This document shows positions 16,428-24,212 of a stretch of DNA of 64,000 nt, in pieces. A program made the translations under genes and the position numbers. The stretch comes from Actinophytocola sp963727495 (GTDB lineage: Bacteria; Actinomycetota; Actinomycetes; Mycobacteriales; Pseudonocardiaceae): positions 186,001-250,000 of the forward strand of contig CAVSGQ010000009.1 in NCBI GenBank assembly GCA_963727495.1, given 5' to 3'. The notes beneath the pieces were generated by a model. That model saw only the letters and a program-made list of their open reading frames with translations. It searched no databases and was not told the DNA's origin. The first letter of the stretch is position 1, and every line of letters begins with the position of its first letter.

Positions 16428-17023
16428 ACCGGATCGGCCGGATCGAGCGGGCCACGAAGGAGTCGAAGGTCGTCGTCGAGATCGACCTCGACGGTGCCGG
16501 CACGGCGGACGTGTCCACCGGCGTGCCGTTCTACGACCACATGCTGACCTCGTTCGGGGTGCACGGTGCGTTCGACCTGACCGTGCAGGCGACCGGCGAC
16601 GTCGAGATCGACGCGCACCACACGGTCGAGGACGTGGCGATCGTGCTCGGCGAGGCGGTCGGCAAGGCGCTGGGCGACAAGCAGGGCATCCGCCGCTTCG
16701 GCGACGCGTGGATCCCGATGGACGAGACCCTCGTGCACGCCGCGATCGACGTGTCCGGGCGGCCGTACTGCGTCCACGGGGGAGAGCCGGAGTCGATGGC
16801 GGGGTTCGTCGTCGGCGGCAACTACCCGACGGTGCTGAACCGGCACGTGTTCGAGTCGCTGGCGTTCCACGCGCGGATCGCGCTGCACCTGCGAGTGCTG
16901 CACGGTCGTGACCCGCACCACATCACCGAGGCGCAGTACAAGGCGCTGGCGCGGGCGCTGCGCGCGGCCGCCGAGGCCGACCCGAGGCTGCCCGGCGTTC
17001 CGAGCACCAAAGGTGTGCTCTAG
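16424..17023 (+). CDS. hisB: Imidazoleglycerol-phosphate dehydratase
   Basis: 199 residues, the monofunctional dehydratase (no N-terminal phosphatase domain). Metal-binding signatures are duplicated, as usual: FYDHMLTSFGVHGAFDL with DAHHTVEDVAIVLGEAVGKA, then HVFESLAFHARIALHLRVLHG with DPHHITEAQYKALARALR. These provide the His/Glu ligands of the two manganese ions. GTG start overlapping hisC. The downstream small membrane gene begins 27 bp later with its own promoter-like box. Confidence 0.97.
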   Translation: MNRIGRIERATKESKVVVEIDLDGAGTADVSTGVPFYDHMLTSFGVHGAFDLTVQATGDVEIDAHHTVEDVAIVLGEAVGKALGDKQGIRRFGDAWIPMDETLVHAAIDVSGRPYCVHGGEPESMAGFVVGGNYPTVLNRHVFESLAFHARIALHLRVLHGRDPHHITEAQYKALARALRAAAEADPRLPGVPSTKGVL

Positions 17024-17049
17024 CGACGCGGGGTCTAGGCTTCGGCGGC

Positions 17050-17208
17050 ATGTCCAAGGAAGTCGTCGTCATCATCCTGGTCGCGGTGGCCGGATTCCTG
17101 ATCGGTGGCGTCTACTCCACCTGGAAGACCGCCAAGGTCCTGGCGATGGTGTTGGGCCTCGCCGCCGCGGTCGCGGTGGGCGCCGCCGTCGTGTGGCTGG
17201 TCTCCTAG
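17050..17208 (+). CDS. Small membrane protein between hisB and DUF1992 gene
   Basis: 52 residues. Two hydrophobic segments (VVVIILVAVAGFLIGGVY and VLAMVLGLAAAVAVGAAVVW) around a short basic turn STWKTAK. There is no ribosome-binding site. TAGGCT at 17036-17041 lies 8 bases before the ATG, so the mRNA is probably leaderless. Start, stop, codon use (G/C at nearly every third position) and compact fit between neighbours support a real gene. No family or function is recognised; a link to histidine synthesis is only positional. Confidence 0.7.
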   Translation: MSKEVVVIILVAVAGFLIGGVYSTWKTAKVLAMVLGLAAAVAVGAAVVWLVS

Positions 17209-17227
17209 CTCGTGTGACAATGGGCTG

Positions 17228-17632
17228 GTGACCGAACGCAAACCCACGGGTATGCCGATCGGCGACTGGGTGGACCGCCAGATCCGTGACGCCGAGGAGC
17301 GGGGCGAGTTCGACAACCTGCCCGGTGCGGGCAAGCCGCTGCCGCGTCGCAGCGGCGACGTGCTGGAGTGGGTCGCGGAGAAGCTCCGGGCGGAGAACGC
17401 GGACACGACGGCGCTGCTGCCGCCGTCGCTGGCCCTGCGCAAGGAGATCGAGGACCTGCCGGCGCGGCTCGCGAAGGTCCGCTCGGAGCGGAAGGTCCGG
17501 GAGATCGTCGCCGACCTGAACAGGCGGATCGCGGACGCGATCCTCGTGCCGCGCGAGGGGCCGCCGCTGCTGGTGCGCCCGGTGGACGTGGAGGACGCGG
17601 TCGCGGCCTGGCGCGCGTCGCGCACCTCGTAG
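17228..17632 (+). CDS. DUF1992 / DnaJ homologue subfamily C member 28-like protein
   Basis: 134 residues. The N-terminal WVDRQIRDAEERGEFDNLPG and GAGKPL form the conserved core of the DUF1992 family (DnaJ-C28-like conserved domain), here without a J domain. The C-terminal half is charged and helical. Function unknown. GTG 17228 is preceded by GACAAT 6 bases upstream, the same string that precedes trpE, suggesting a leaderless transcript. It is convergent with soxR. Confidence 0.85.
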   Translation: MTERKPTGMPIGDWVDRQIRDAEERGEFDNLPGAGKPLPRRSGDVLEWVAEKLRAENADTTALLPPSLALRKEIEDLPARLAKVRSERKVREIVADLNRRIADAILVPREGPPLLVRPVDVEDAVAAWRASRTS

Positions 17633-17737
17633 GCGCGGGTCCGGCCGCGACGGGCAGTCGATCTGCTCGCCGCCGGTGGCGGTCCGGCGGCGGGAGGTTC
17701 GCGTGGCCGGTGCCGCGCCGCATCACCGCCGCCTGCC

Positions 17738-18202
17738 TCAGGTGATGCCGCCTTCAGACGCGGCCTTCAGGCGCGGAGCACCTGGACCCAGGGCGGCCAG
17801 CAGGTCGTCGCGGTTCATCAGGTGGCACGACTTCAGCGACAGGCAGCCGCAACCGATGCAGGCGGTCAGGCGGTCGCGCAGGCGCTGCATCGCGTCGATC
17901 CGCGCGTCCAGTTCGCCGCGCCACAGGTTCGACAGGCGCGCCCAGTCGGCCTTCGTGGGCGTGCGACCCTCGGGCAGGGTGGCGAGCGCGTCGCGGATCT
18001 CCTCCAGGGACAGGCCCACCCGCTGCGCCGTGCGGACGAACGCGAGCCGCCGCAGCACCGCGCGGGCGTATTTCCGCTGGTTGCCGGCGGTCCGCTCGGC
18101 GGAGATCAGGCCCCGCTCCTCGTAGAACCGCAGCGCGGTGTGGGGCACGCCACTGCGCTTGGCCACCTCACCGATCGTCAGCACATCCGGCAGTTTCGGC
18201 AC
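17738..18202 (-). CDS. soxR: Redox-sensitive MerR-family regulator SoxR
   Basis: 154 residues from the GTG at 18202. The N-terminal winged helix (LTIGEVAKRSGVPHTALRFY, then EERGLI) is MerR type, followed by the dimerisation helix. The cluster CIGCGCLSLKSC binds the [2Fe-2S] redox sensor and is diagnostic for SoxR. In actinomycetes SoxR typically responds to redox-cycling compounds and acts directly, without SoxS. An upstream extension to 18262 would add 20 non-conserved residues. It is divergent from the transketolase gene across an 86-bp gap, and that gene is the best candidate target. Confidence 0.92.
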   Translation of the reverse strand: MPKLPDVLTIGEVAKRSGVPHTALRFYEERGLISAERTAGNQRKYARAVLRRLAFVRTAQRVGLSLEEIRDALATLPEGRTPTKADWARLSNLWRGELDARIDAMQRLRDRLTACIGCGCLSLKSCHLMNRDDLLAALGPGAPRLKAASEGGIT

Positions 18203-18251
18203 AGCACCGACCCTACCGCCGACCCTCGACCAAGGTGGAGCTAACCGGACC

Positions 18252-18282
18252 TTGACCTCCACCGAACTCGAAGTTGCACCCT
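18252..18282 (+). promoter_or_regulatory. Possible SoxR-type promoter for the transketolase gene
   Basis: TTGACC at 18252-18257, a 19-bp spacer, and CACCCT at 18277-18282, six bases before the ATG at 18289. A stretched 19-bp spacer is typical of promoters activated by MerR-family proteins, and the spacer contains the dyad AACT-CGA-AGTT. The -10 match is weak, so this is tentative. Confidence 0.4.
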
Positions 18283-18288
18283 CGAGTC

Positions 18289-18963
18289 ATGACACGGACG
18301 ATGCACGACCTCGCCGCGCTCTTCGAGCGGATGACCGGCGACGAGAAGCACGAATGGGCCGCCGCGTCCACATTGGACGTCCTGTGGGTCCTCTACGACC
18401 GGGTGCTGAACGTGCGCCCGGACACCATGGACGACCCGGACCGGGACCGGTTCCTGCTGTCCAAGGGGCACGGCCCGATGGCCTACTACGCGGTCCTGGC
18501 CGCGAAGGGCTTCCTCGACCCGGACACCCTCGACGACTGGACGGCGTTCGGCTCCCCGCTCGGCCAGCATCCGGACCGCGTGCTCGTGCCGGGGGCCGAG
18601 ATCGGCTCCGGCTCGCTCGGGCACGGGCTCGGGCTGGGCGTCGGCACCGCGCTGGGCCTGCGTGCCCAGGGACGCACCGCGCGCACGGTCGTGCTCGTCG
18701 GGGACGGCGAACTGGACGAGGGCAGCAACCACGAGGCGATCGCCGTCGCCGGCCGGCTCGGGCTCGACCGGCTCACCGCGGTCGTCATCGACAACGGCTC
18801 CGCCAGCCACGGGTGGCCGGGCGGCATCGCCGGCCGGTTCGAGGTCGAGGGCTGGGCCGCCCGGACCGTCGACGGCCGCGACCACGACGCGCTGTACCGC
18901 GCCTTCACCACCGAACACCCCGGCCGCCCGTCCGTCGTGGTGGCCACCATCGAGAAGAACTGA
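18289..18963 (+). CDS. Transketolase, N-terminal (thiamine pyrophosphate-binding) subunit
   Basis: 224 residues. Corresponds to the first domain of transketolase. DRDRFLLSKGHGPMAYYAVL carries the ThDP-contacting His, GSGSLGHGLGLGVGTALGLR follows, and VLVGDGELDEGSNHEAI with VIDNGSASHG is the GDG-N Mg/ThDP-binding motif. The catalytic pyrimidine-binding half is the separate gene at 19110, so the two subunits should assemble. The set is extra to a housekeeping transketolase and of unknown sugar specificity. The ATG at 18289 is preferred over a TTG at 18274. A 105-bp dispersed repeat separates it from its partner gene. Confidence 0.9.
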   Translation: MTRTMHDLAALFERMTGDEKHEWAAASTLDVLWVLYDRVLNVRPDTMDDPDRDRFLLSKGHGPMAYYAVLAAKGFLDPDTLDDWTAFGSPLGQHPDRVLVPGAEIGSGSLGHGLGLGVGTALGLRAQGRTARTVVLVGDGELDEGSNHEAIAVAGRLGLDRLTAVVIDNGSASHGWPGGIAGRFEVEGWAARTVDGRDHDALYRAFTTEHPGRPSVVVATIEKN

Positions 18964-18989
18964 TCATGAATGTGCACGAACTGCGTGGA

Positions 18990-19098
18990 TGCCAACCGCA
19001 CCTAAGGGGAACGGGACGCGACCCAGCCACGAGTGCGTGCCGAACATGACAGCACCAACCCACGGTGACCATGAGGGTCAACTCCGGGGAGGCGGAAA
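18990..19098 (+). repeat. Dispersed ~105-bp repeat element, copy 1
   Basis: From GCCAACCGCACC through AAGGGGAACGGGACGCGACC to ACTCCGGGGAGGCGGAA this segment matches the reverse complement of 53677-53786 along its whole length, with scattered substitutions. It occupies nearly all of the 146-bp gap between the two transketolase genes, which in split transketolases normally adjoin. The end with GGGGAGGCGGAA lies just before the second gene's start and may act as its leader. Confidence 0.85.
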
Positions 19099-19109
19099 GG
19101 GTCAGGCTC

Positions 19110-19994
19110 ATGCGCACCGTGTTCGCCGACACCGTGACCGGCGCGCTCGACCTCGACCCGCGGCTCGCCGTGGTCACCGCCGACATCTCCGCGGGAGCGT
19201 TCGACGAGGCCAGAGCCAGGCACCCGGACCGGGTGATCAACCTCGGCATCCGCGAGCAGGCGATGATCGGCGTGGCCGGCGGGCTCGCGCTCACCGGGAT
19301 GCGGCCGGTCGTGCACAGCTACACGCCGTTCCTCGTCGAGCGCCCCTTCGAGCAGATCAAGCTCGACCTCGGGCACCAGGACGTCGGCGCCGTCCTGGTC
19401 AGCATCGGCGCGTCCTACGACGACCCGGTGTGGGGCCGCACCCACCAGGGACCGGGCGACGTGGCGCTGCTCGACACGCTGCCCGGCTGGACGATCCACG
19501 TGCCCGGCCACCCGGACGAGGTCGAGCCGCTGCTGCGTGACGCGCTCGCCGGCGAGGGCCGGGTGTACCTGCGGCTGTCCACCCGGGAGAACGCGGCCGC
19601 CTACCCGGCCGACGGGCGGTTCTCCCTGGTGCGCGCGGGCCGCGAGGCCGTCGTGCTCGCGGTGGGACCGACCCTGGACCCGGTGCTGGAGGCGACCGCC
19701 GGGCTCGACGTGACGGTGCTCTACGCGAACACGGTCCGCCCGTTCGACCACGCCGGCCTGCGCTCCGCCGTCGGCGCCGCCACGGCGAACGTGGTGCTGG
19801 TCGAGCCGTACCTCGCCGGCACGTCCGCGCACGAGGTCGCGACCGCGCTCGCCGACGTCCCGCACCGGCTGCGCTCGCTGGGCGTGCGCCGGGACATCGA
19901 GGTGCACGCCTACGGCACGGCACCCGAGCACGACGCCGTGCACGGCCTGGACGCCGCCGGCATCGCCGGGGCCGTCCGGTCGGTGCTGGCCTGA
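19110..19994 (+). CDS. Transketolase, C-terminal subunit
   Basis: 294 residues. MRTVFADTVTGALDLDPRLA begins the pyrimidine-binding domain. NLGIREQAMIGVAGGLALTG carries the catalytic Glu that activates ThDP, and HQGPGDVALLDTLPG and RLSTRENA follow. The C-terminal domain spans the last 110 residues. I chose the ATG at 19110, with GGAAAGG about 10 bp before it; longer starts at 19065 or 19071 lie inside the repeat. Works with the N-terminal subunit upstream and may be SoxR-controlled with it, which would give NADPH/pentose adjustment under redox stress (inference). Confidence 0.9.
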   Translation: MRTVFADTVTGALDLDPRLAVVTADISAGAFDEARARHPDRVINLGIREQAMIGVAGGLALTGMRPVVHSYTPFLVERPFEQIKLDLGHQDVGAVLVSIGASYDDPVWGRTHQGPGDVALLDTLPGWTIHVPGHPDEVEPLLRDALAGEGRVYLRLSTRENAAAYPADGRFSLVRAGREAVVLAVGPTLDPVLEATAGLDVTVLYANTVRPFDHAGLRSAVGAATANVVLVEPYLAGTSAHEVATALADVPHRLRSLGVRRDIEVHAYGTAPEHDAVHGLDAAGIAGAVRSVLA

Positions 19995-20285
19995 GGGATG
20001 GTTCGTGGGCCCGTCGGCCGGCCCGGCTGCGCATTCGCCGCCGGTCGGCGGGCCGGTTGGGGCGGCATGGCGGCGCGGCAACCCAGGCGTGATGACGCCG
20101 CTCCGCACCGCACGGCGGCACGAGCCGGTGGCGCGACTCGGCGTCCCGGCTCGGTGGCCGATCCGGTAGCGCGAACCGGTGGCTGGCGGGGCGGTGTCCG
20201 GTGCGCGGTTCGCGCGGTGGCCGTCGCGCAGCTGGGCGGCGTGCGCGGGGGCCCATCTGAGGCGCGGCGGCGACCGCGCGTCTCG
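19995..20285. other. Intergenic region before hisH
   Basis: About 300 bases of very GC-rich, low-complexity sequence between the transketolase and hisH. No convincing gene, tRNA or repeat of the families found elsewhere in the window. It ends in the TAGCCT box (20286-20291) that precedes hisH. Confidence 0.5.
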
Positions 20286-20297
20286 TAGCCTGGGGGC

Positions 20298-20930
20298 GTG
20301 GCACGAGTCGTCGTGCTGGACTACGGGTCCGGCAACCTGAGGTCGGCCGAGCGGGCGTTGCGGCGGGTCGGGGCGGAGGTCGAGGTGACCGCCGACCGGC
20401 AGGCCGCGCTCGACTGCGACGGTCTGGTGGTGCCCGGCGTCGGTGCGTTCGCGGCGTGCATGGCGGGGCTGCGGGACGTCCGCGGCGAGCAGATCATCGA
20501 CCGGCGGCTCGCGGGTGGGCGACCCGTGCTCGGGGTGTGCGTCGGCATGCAGATCCTGTTCGAGCGGGGCATCGAGCACGGCGTGGAGACCGAGGGCTGC
20601 GGCCAGTGGCCGGGCACGGTGTCGCGGCTGGACGCGGACGTCGTCCCGCACATGGGCTGGAACACCGTGCGCGCCCCGGAGGGCTCCGTGCTGTTCGACG
20701 GACTCGACGCGGACACCCGGTTCTACTTCGTGCACTCCTACGCCGCGCGCGAGTGGACGCTCGTGCCCGACGAGCCGATGCCCTCGCCGCTGGTCACCTG
20801 GGCCACGCACGGCTGCGACTTCGTCGCGGCAGCCGAGAACGGGCCGCTGTCCGCGACCCAGTTCCACCCCGAGAAGTCCGGCGACGCGGGCGCCCACCTG
20901 CTGACGAACTGGCTCAAGTCGCTGAGCTGA
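20298..20930 (+). CDS. hisH: Imidazole glycerol phosphate synthase, glutaminase subunit
   Basis: 210 residues. Class I glutamine amidotransferase with the nucleophile elbow GVCVGMQILFERG (Cys near residue 79) and His/Glu in QFHPEKSG. It supplies ammonia to HisF; hisF lies 3.3 kb downstream past an inserted cassette. GTG 20298 has no ribosome-binding site, but TAGCCT lies at 20286-20291, six bases upstream, suggesting a leaderless message. It starts the second his block (hisH-priA). Confidence 0.97.
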   Translation: MARVVVLDYGSGNLRSAERALRRVGAEVEVTADRQAALDCDGLVVPGVGAFAACMAGLRDVRGEQIIDRRLAGGRPVLGVCVGMQILFERGIEHGVETEGCGQWPGTVSRLDADVVPHMGWNTVRAPEGSVLFDGLDADTRFYFVHSYAAREWTLVPDEPMPSPLVTWATHGCDFVAAAENGPLSATQFHPEKSGDAGAHLLTNWLKSLS

Positions 20931-20949
20931 CGCTCGATACCCTGCGGAC

Positions 20950-21690
20950 GTGACGTTCACGCTCCTTCCCGCTGTCGATGTCCGTGATGGCAAGGCCGTC
21001 CGCCTGCTCCAGGGCCGCTCCGGCACCGAGACCGGCTACGGCGACCCGTGGGACGCCGCGCTCGCGTGGCAGAACGACGGGGCCGAGTGGATCCACCTCG
21101 TCGACCTCGACGCGGCGTTCGGCACCGGCGACAACCGCGCGCGGCTGGCGGAGATCGTGGGCCGGCTGGACGTCAACGTGGAGCTGTCGGGCGGCATCCG
21201 CGACGACGACTCGCTGGCCGCGGCGCTCGCCACCGGGTGCGCGCGGGTGAACCTCGGCACCGCGGCGCTGGAGCACCCGGAGTGGTGCGCGAAGGTCATC
21301 GGCGAGTTCGGCGACCGGGTGGCCGTCGGCCTGGACGTGCGGATCGGCGCGGACGGTGAGCACCGCCTCGCGGCGCGCGGCTGGACCGAGGACGGCGGCC
21401 TGCTCTGGGAGGTGCTCGACCGGCTGGAGCGCGACGGCTGCTCGCGCTACGTCGTGACCGACGTGACGAAGGACGGCACGCTCCAGGGCCCCAACCTGAC
21501 CCTGCTGCAGGACGTCTGCGCGCGGTCGAAGGCCCCGGTCGTCGCGTCCGGCGGCGTGTCCAGGCTGGCGGACGTGGCGGCACTGGCCGGCCTCGTCGAG
21601 GTCGGTGTGGAGGGCACGATCATCGGCAAGGCGCTCTACACCCAGGCGTTCACGCTGTCCCAGGCCCTGGCGGTCACCCGTCGAGACTGA
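20950..21690 (+). CDS. priA: Phosphoribosyl isomerase A, bifunctional HisA/TrpF
   Basis: 246 residues, TIM barrel. LLPAVDVRDGKAVRLLQG holds the catalytic Asp of strand 1 and RYVVTDVTKDGTLQGPN the second Asp; VELSGGIRDD and VASGGVS are the two phosphate sites. In actinobacteria this enzyme isomerises both ProFAR (histidine) and phosphoribosyl anthranilate (tryptophan). The trp genes downstream (trpE, trpC, trpB, trpA) lack trpF, which fits the dual role. TACCCT at 20938-20943 lies six bases before the GTG start. The 3' end overlaps the convergent PPOX gene by 17 bp. Confidence 0.96.
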   Translation: MTFTLLPAVDVRDGKAVRLLQGRSGTETGYGDPWDAALAWQNDGAEWIHLVDLDAAFGTGDNRARLAEIVGRLDVNVELSGGIRDDDSLAAALATGCARVNLGTAALEHPEWCAKVIGEFGDRVAVGLDVRIGADGEHRLAARGWTEDGGLLWEVLDRLERDGCSRYVVTDVTKDGTLQGPNLTLLQDVCARSKAPVVASGGVSRLADVAALAGLVEVGVEGTIIGKALYTQAFTLSQALAVTRRD

Positions 21691-22057
21691 TCGCCAGGCA
21701 CAAGGAGGCCGTGCGGCCGCGGAACCGCTCGCTGGAGCCGATGACGAGGCGCCCGGTCAGGCCGTACTTGCGTTTGAGCAGCGAGCGCGCGTAGTCCGAG
21801 CCGGTGGCGTCGAGGATGCGCGCGGTCCCCTTGACGGTGGAACCGCGCGACCTGCCTCGCGCGTCGCACTCGGCCAGCTCGACGCCGGGGTTGTTGCGGA
21901 CGCGTTTGACCTTGCCGGCGTCGGACCGGGTCCAGATGATCACGTCGTCGCCGTCGCGGCCGACCCACACCGGGGTCGGCACCGGGGTGCCGTCCCGCCG
22001 GAAGGTGGTGACGAGCAGGTACTTGCCCCGGGTCAGCCGGTCTGTGTCCGTGTTCAT
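21674..22057 (-). CDS. PPOX-class F420/flavin-dependent oxidoreductase
   Basis: 127 residues, split-barrel fold of the pyridoxamine 5'-phosphate oxidase-like superfamily. RGKYLLVTTFRRDGTPVPTP then VWVGRDGDDVIIWT and KVKRVRNNPGVELAECDARG are typical of the small F420-dependent members (often tagged PPOX class, Rv-type) of actinobacteria. The cofactor is most likely F420 but cannot be proven from sequence. It overlaps the end of priA on the opposite strand and lies 43 bp upstream of the ABC permease stop, in the same direction. Confidence 0.85.
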   Translation of the reverse strand: MNTDTDRLTRGKYLLVTTFRRDGTPVPTPVWVGRDGDDVIIWTRSDAGKVKRVRNNPGVELAECDARGRSRGSTVKGTARILDATGSDYARSLLKRKYGLTGRLVIGSSERFRGRTASLCLAISLDG

Positions 22058-22100
22058 GCCACCACGCTACGGGCTGGTTGCTGTGGGTGTTCTCAGCTGG

Positions 22101-22835
22101 TCAGGCGGTGCGGCGGCGCAGCGTCGCGGCGCCGAGGACCAGCGCCAGCAGCCCGCAGCCCGCGACGATGAGCAGGTTGCGTACCAGGGTGGCGTCCACG
22201 TCGGCCGAGTGCGTGACCTGGGTGAGCGCGTCGACCGCGTAGGACAGCGGCATGATGTTCGACAGCCACTCCAGCACCGGGGTCATCGAGGCGCGCGGCG
22301 CGAACAGCCCGCACAGCAGGATCTGCGGCATCACGATCGCCGGCATGAACTGCACGGCCTGGAACTCGGTGCGCGCGAAGGCGCTCGCGAACAGGCCGAG
22401 CGCGGTGCCGAGCAGCGCGTCGAGCACCGCGATCAGCACCAGCAGCCATACCGAGCCGTCGATCTCCAGGCCGAGCCAGGTCAGCGAGATGCCGGTGGCC
22501 ACCAGGACCTGCAGCACGGCGACGAGCCCGAACGCGAGCGCGTAGCCGACCAGGAGGTCGAGCTTGGCGATCGGCATGGTCATCAGGCGTTCGAGCGTGG
22601 CCGTGGTGCGCTCGCGGAGCGTGGTGATGGAGGTGACGATGAACATGATCGCGAACGGGAACACCGCCAGCAGCGCCGGCGCGGCCGCGCTGAACGCCTG
22701 CGCGGAGTTGAACACGTACCGCAGCAGGACCAGCAGCAGCGACGGCACCAGGATCATCATCACGACGGTGCGGCGGTCGTGGCGCAGCTGGTTCAGGATG
22801 CGCCGGGCGGTGGCCAGCGCGAGCATCGTGTTCAT
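22101..22835 (-). CDS. ABC-2 type transporter permease
   Basis: 244 residues with six predicted membrane spans. The family signature MTMPIAKLDLLVGYALAFGL follows the conserved RTTATLERL cytoplasmic segment, and LLCGLFAPRASMTPVLEWLS precedes the last spans. This is the DrrB-type permease of export systems. It overlaps the ATPase gene by 4 bp and forms TetR-ATPase-permease with it. The exported compound is unknown; such triads usually export drugs or lipids. Confidence 0.92.
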   Translation of the reverse strand: MNTMLALATARRILNQLRHDRRTVVMMILVPSLLLVLLRYVFNSAQAFSAAAPALLAVFPFAIMFIVTSITTLRERTTATLERLMTMPIAKLDLLVGYALAFGLVAVLQVLVATGISLTWLGLEIDGSVWLLVLIAVLDALLGTALGLFASAFARTEFQAVQFMPAIVMPQILLCGLFAPRASMTPVLEWLSNIMPLSYAVDALTQVTHSADVDATLVRNLLIVAGCGLLALVLGAATLRRRTA

Positions 22836-23554
22836 GCGACGGCCTCCTGCTCGCGAACCAGGCGCAGGAAGGCCTGCTCGAGGTCCTGGGTCTCGGTCTT
22901 CGCGCGCAACGCATCCGGCGTGTCGTCGGCCAGGATGTAACCGTCGCGCATCAACAGCAGCCGCTGGCAGCGGGCCGCCTCATCCATGACGTGACTCGAC
23001 ACGAGCAACGTGACGCCGCGGTCGGCGAGCCGGTGGAACAGGTCCCAGAGCTCCTCGCGGAGAAGCGGGTCCAGGCCGACGGTCGGTTCGTCGAGAACCA
23101 GCAGCTCGGGACGCCCGAGCAGGGCCACGGCGAGGCTCGCCCGGCTGAGCTCGCCGCCGGACAGGTCGCCGACGATCTGGTCCGCGTTCCGGCCGAGGCC
23201 GACCTCGTCGATCACCCGTTGGACGTCGCCGTGCGGTGCACGCAATATCGCGGCGAAGTAACGAAGGCTCTCGGCGACGGTGATGTCGGCGTAGACGGAC
23301 GGGTTCTGCGTGGCGTAGCCGATCTTGTCACGCAGCTTCGCGCTGCCGGCCGGCTCGCCGAGCACGGTGACCGTGCCCCCGGCGACGATCTGCACCCCGA
23401 CGACCGAGCGCATCAGGGTCGTCTTGCCGCATCCGCTCGGGCCGAGCAGGCCGGTGATGGAGCCGCTCGCCACGCCGAAGTCCACGTCGTGGAGTACCTC
23501 CCGGGAACCGCGGCGGACCCGCAGCCCCTCGGCCACCACAGCATAATTAGTCAT
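22832..23554 (-). CDS. ABC transporter ATP-binding protein (DrrA-like)
   Basis: 240 residues from the ATG at 23554. Walker A GPSGCGKTTLMRS, Q-loop YATQNPSVYADIT, signature LSGGELSRASLAVALL, Walker B LLVLDEPTVGLDP and the switch His in LLVSSHVMDE are all intact. The C-terminus has the short extension common in drug/lipid exporters. An upstream ATG at 23590 would add 12 basic residues, which I reject as non-conserved. It lies 49 bp after the TetR stop, on the same strand, so the regulator probably controls its own exporter. Confidence 0.94.
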   Translation of the reverse strand: MTNYAVVAEGLRVRRGSREVLHDVDFGVASGSITGLLGPSGCGKTTLMRSVVGVQIVAGGTVTVLGEPAGSAKLRDKIGYATQNPSVYADITVAESLRYFAAILRAPHGDVQRVIDEVGLGRNADQIVGDLSGGELSRASLAVALLGRPELLVLDEPTVGLDPLLREELWDLFHRLADRGVTLLVSSHVMDEAARCQRLLLMRDGYILADDTPDALRAKTETQDLEQAFLRLVREQEAVA

Positions 23555-23603
23555 GCGTTTAATTCTGCACCTGTTGAGAAACGGCGTCAAGCCGGAACTC
23601 CGT

Positions 23604-24173
23604 CTAGTCGAAGTAGTGCTGGATCACCGGGGCCACCAGGGCCACCACCTCGTCCTCGGATGCCGAGGCCATCGGCTCGGCGCGGATCACGTAGCGGACC
23701 ATGGCCAGCCCGATCATCTGGGACGCGGCGCCGGTCAGCCGCAGCGGCGGCAGGTCGAGCGCCGCGGCGACCTTGGCCAGCACGGCGGTCTCCATGAACT
23801 GGCGCATCTGGTCGGCCACCTCCGGGCTGGCGGTCACCGAGCGGACCAGCGCGAAGAACGGAAGCCGAGTCCCGGGCTCCTGCCACAGCCCGAGGAACAG
23901 CCGCAGGACCCGCTCGCCGATCGCCTCGCGCGGACCCTCCAGCAGGGCCTCCACCAGCATCGACGGGTTGAACGGCAGGTTCAGCGCCGCCACGAAGACC
24001 TGGTCCTTCGAGCCGAAGAAGTGGTGCACGAGGGCCGGGTTCACCCCGGCCTCGGCGGCGATCCCGCGGATCGTCGTGCCGGCGTAGCCCCGGGCCGCGA
24101 ACTGGTTACGCGCAGCGGTCAGGATGTCGTCCCTGGTCTGGGTCTGCCCCGGCCGCCGACCGGTACGCGCCAC
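23604..24173 (-). CDS. TetR family regulator of the adjacent ABC exporter
   Basis: 189 residues, GTG start. HTH region TRDDILTAARNQFAARGYAG, TTIRGIAAEAGVNPALVHHF, then FGSKDQVF. The C-terminal domain has LPFNPSMLVEALLEG and LIGLAMVRYVIRAEP. These two segments recur with substitutions in the TetR at 25302, so the two regulators are paralogues that flank hisF-hisI. Probably represses the exporter genes just downstream. It is divergent from hisF with only 39 bp between start codons, so it could also affect the hisF promoter. Confidence 0.9.
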   Translation of the reverse strand: MARTGRRPGQTQTRDDILTAARNQFAARGYAGTTIRGIAAEAGVNPALVHHFFGSKDQVFVAALNLPFNPSMLVEALLEGPREAIGERVLRLFLGLWQEPGTRLPFFALVRSVTASPEVADQMRQFMETAVLAKVAAALDLPPLRLTGAASQMIGLAMVRYVIRAEPMASASEDEVVALVAPVIQHYFD

Positions 24174-24212
24174 CTCGGCTCCTCTCGTCCCACCGCCAGT
24201 ATCCTCGACGGC

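Noticed and set aside
19995..20297. Possible tRNA or small gene before hisH
   Set aside because: No cloverleaf, no GTTCGA-type T-loop and no ORF with coding codon bias were found.
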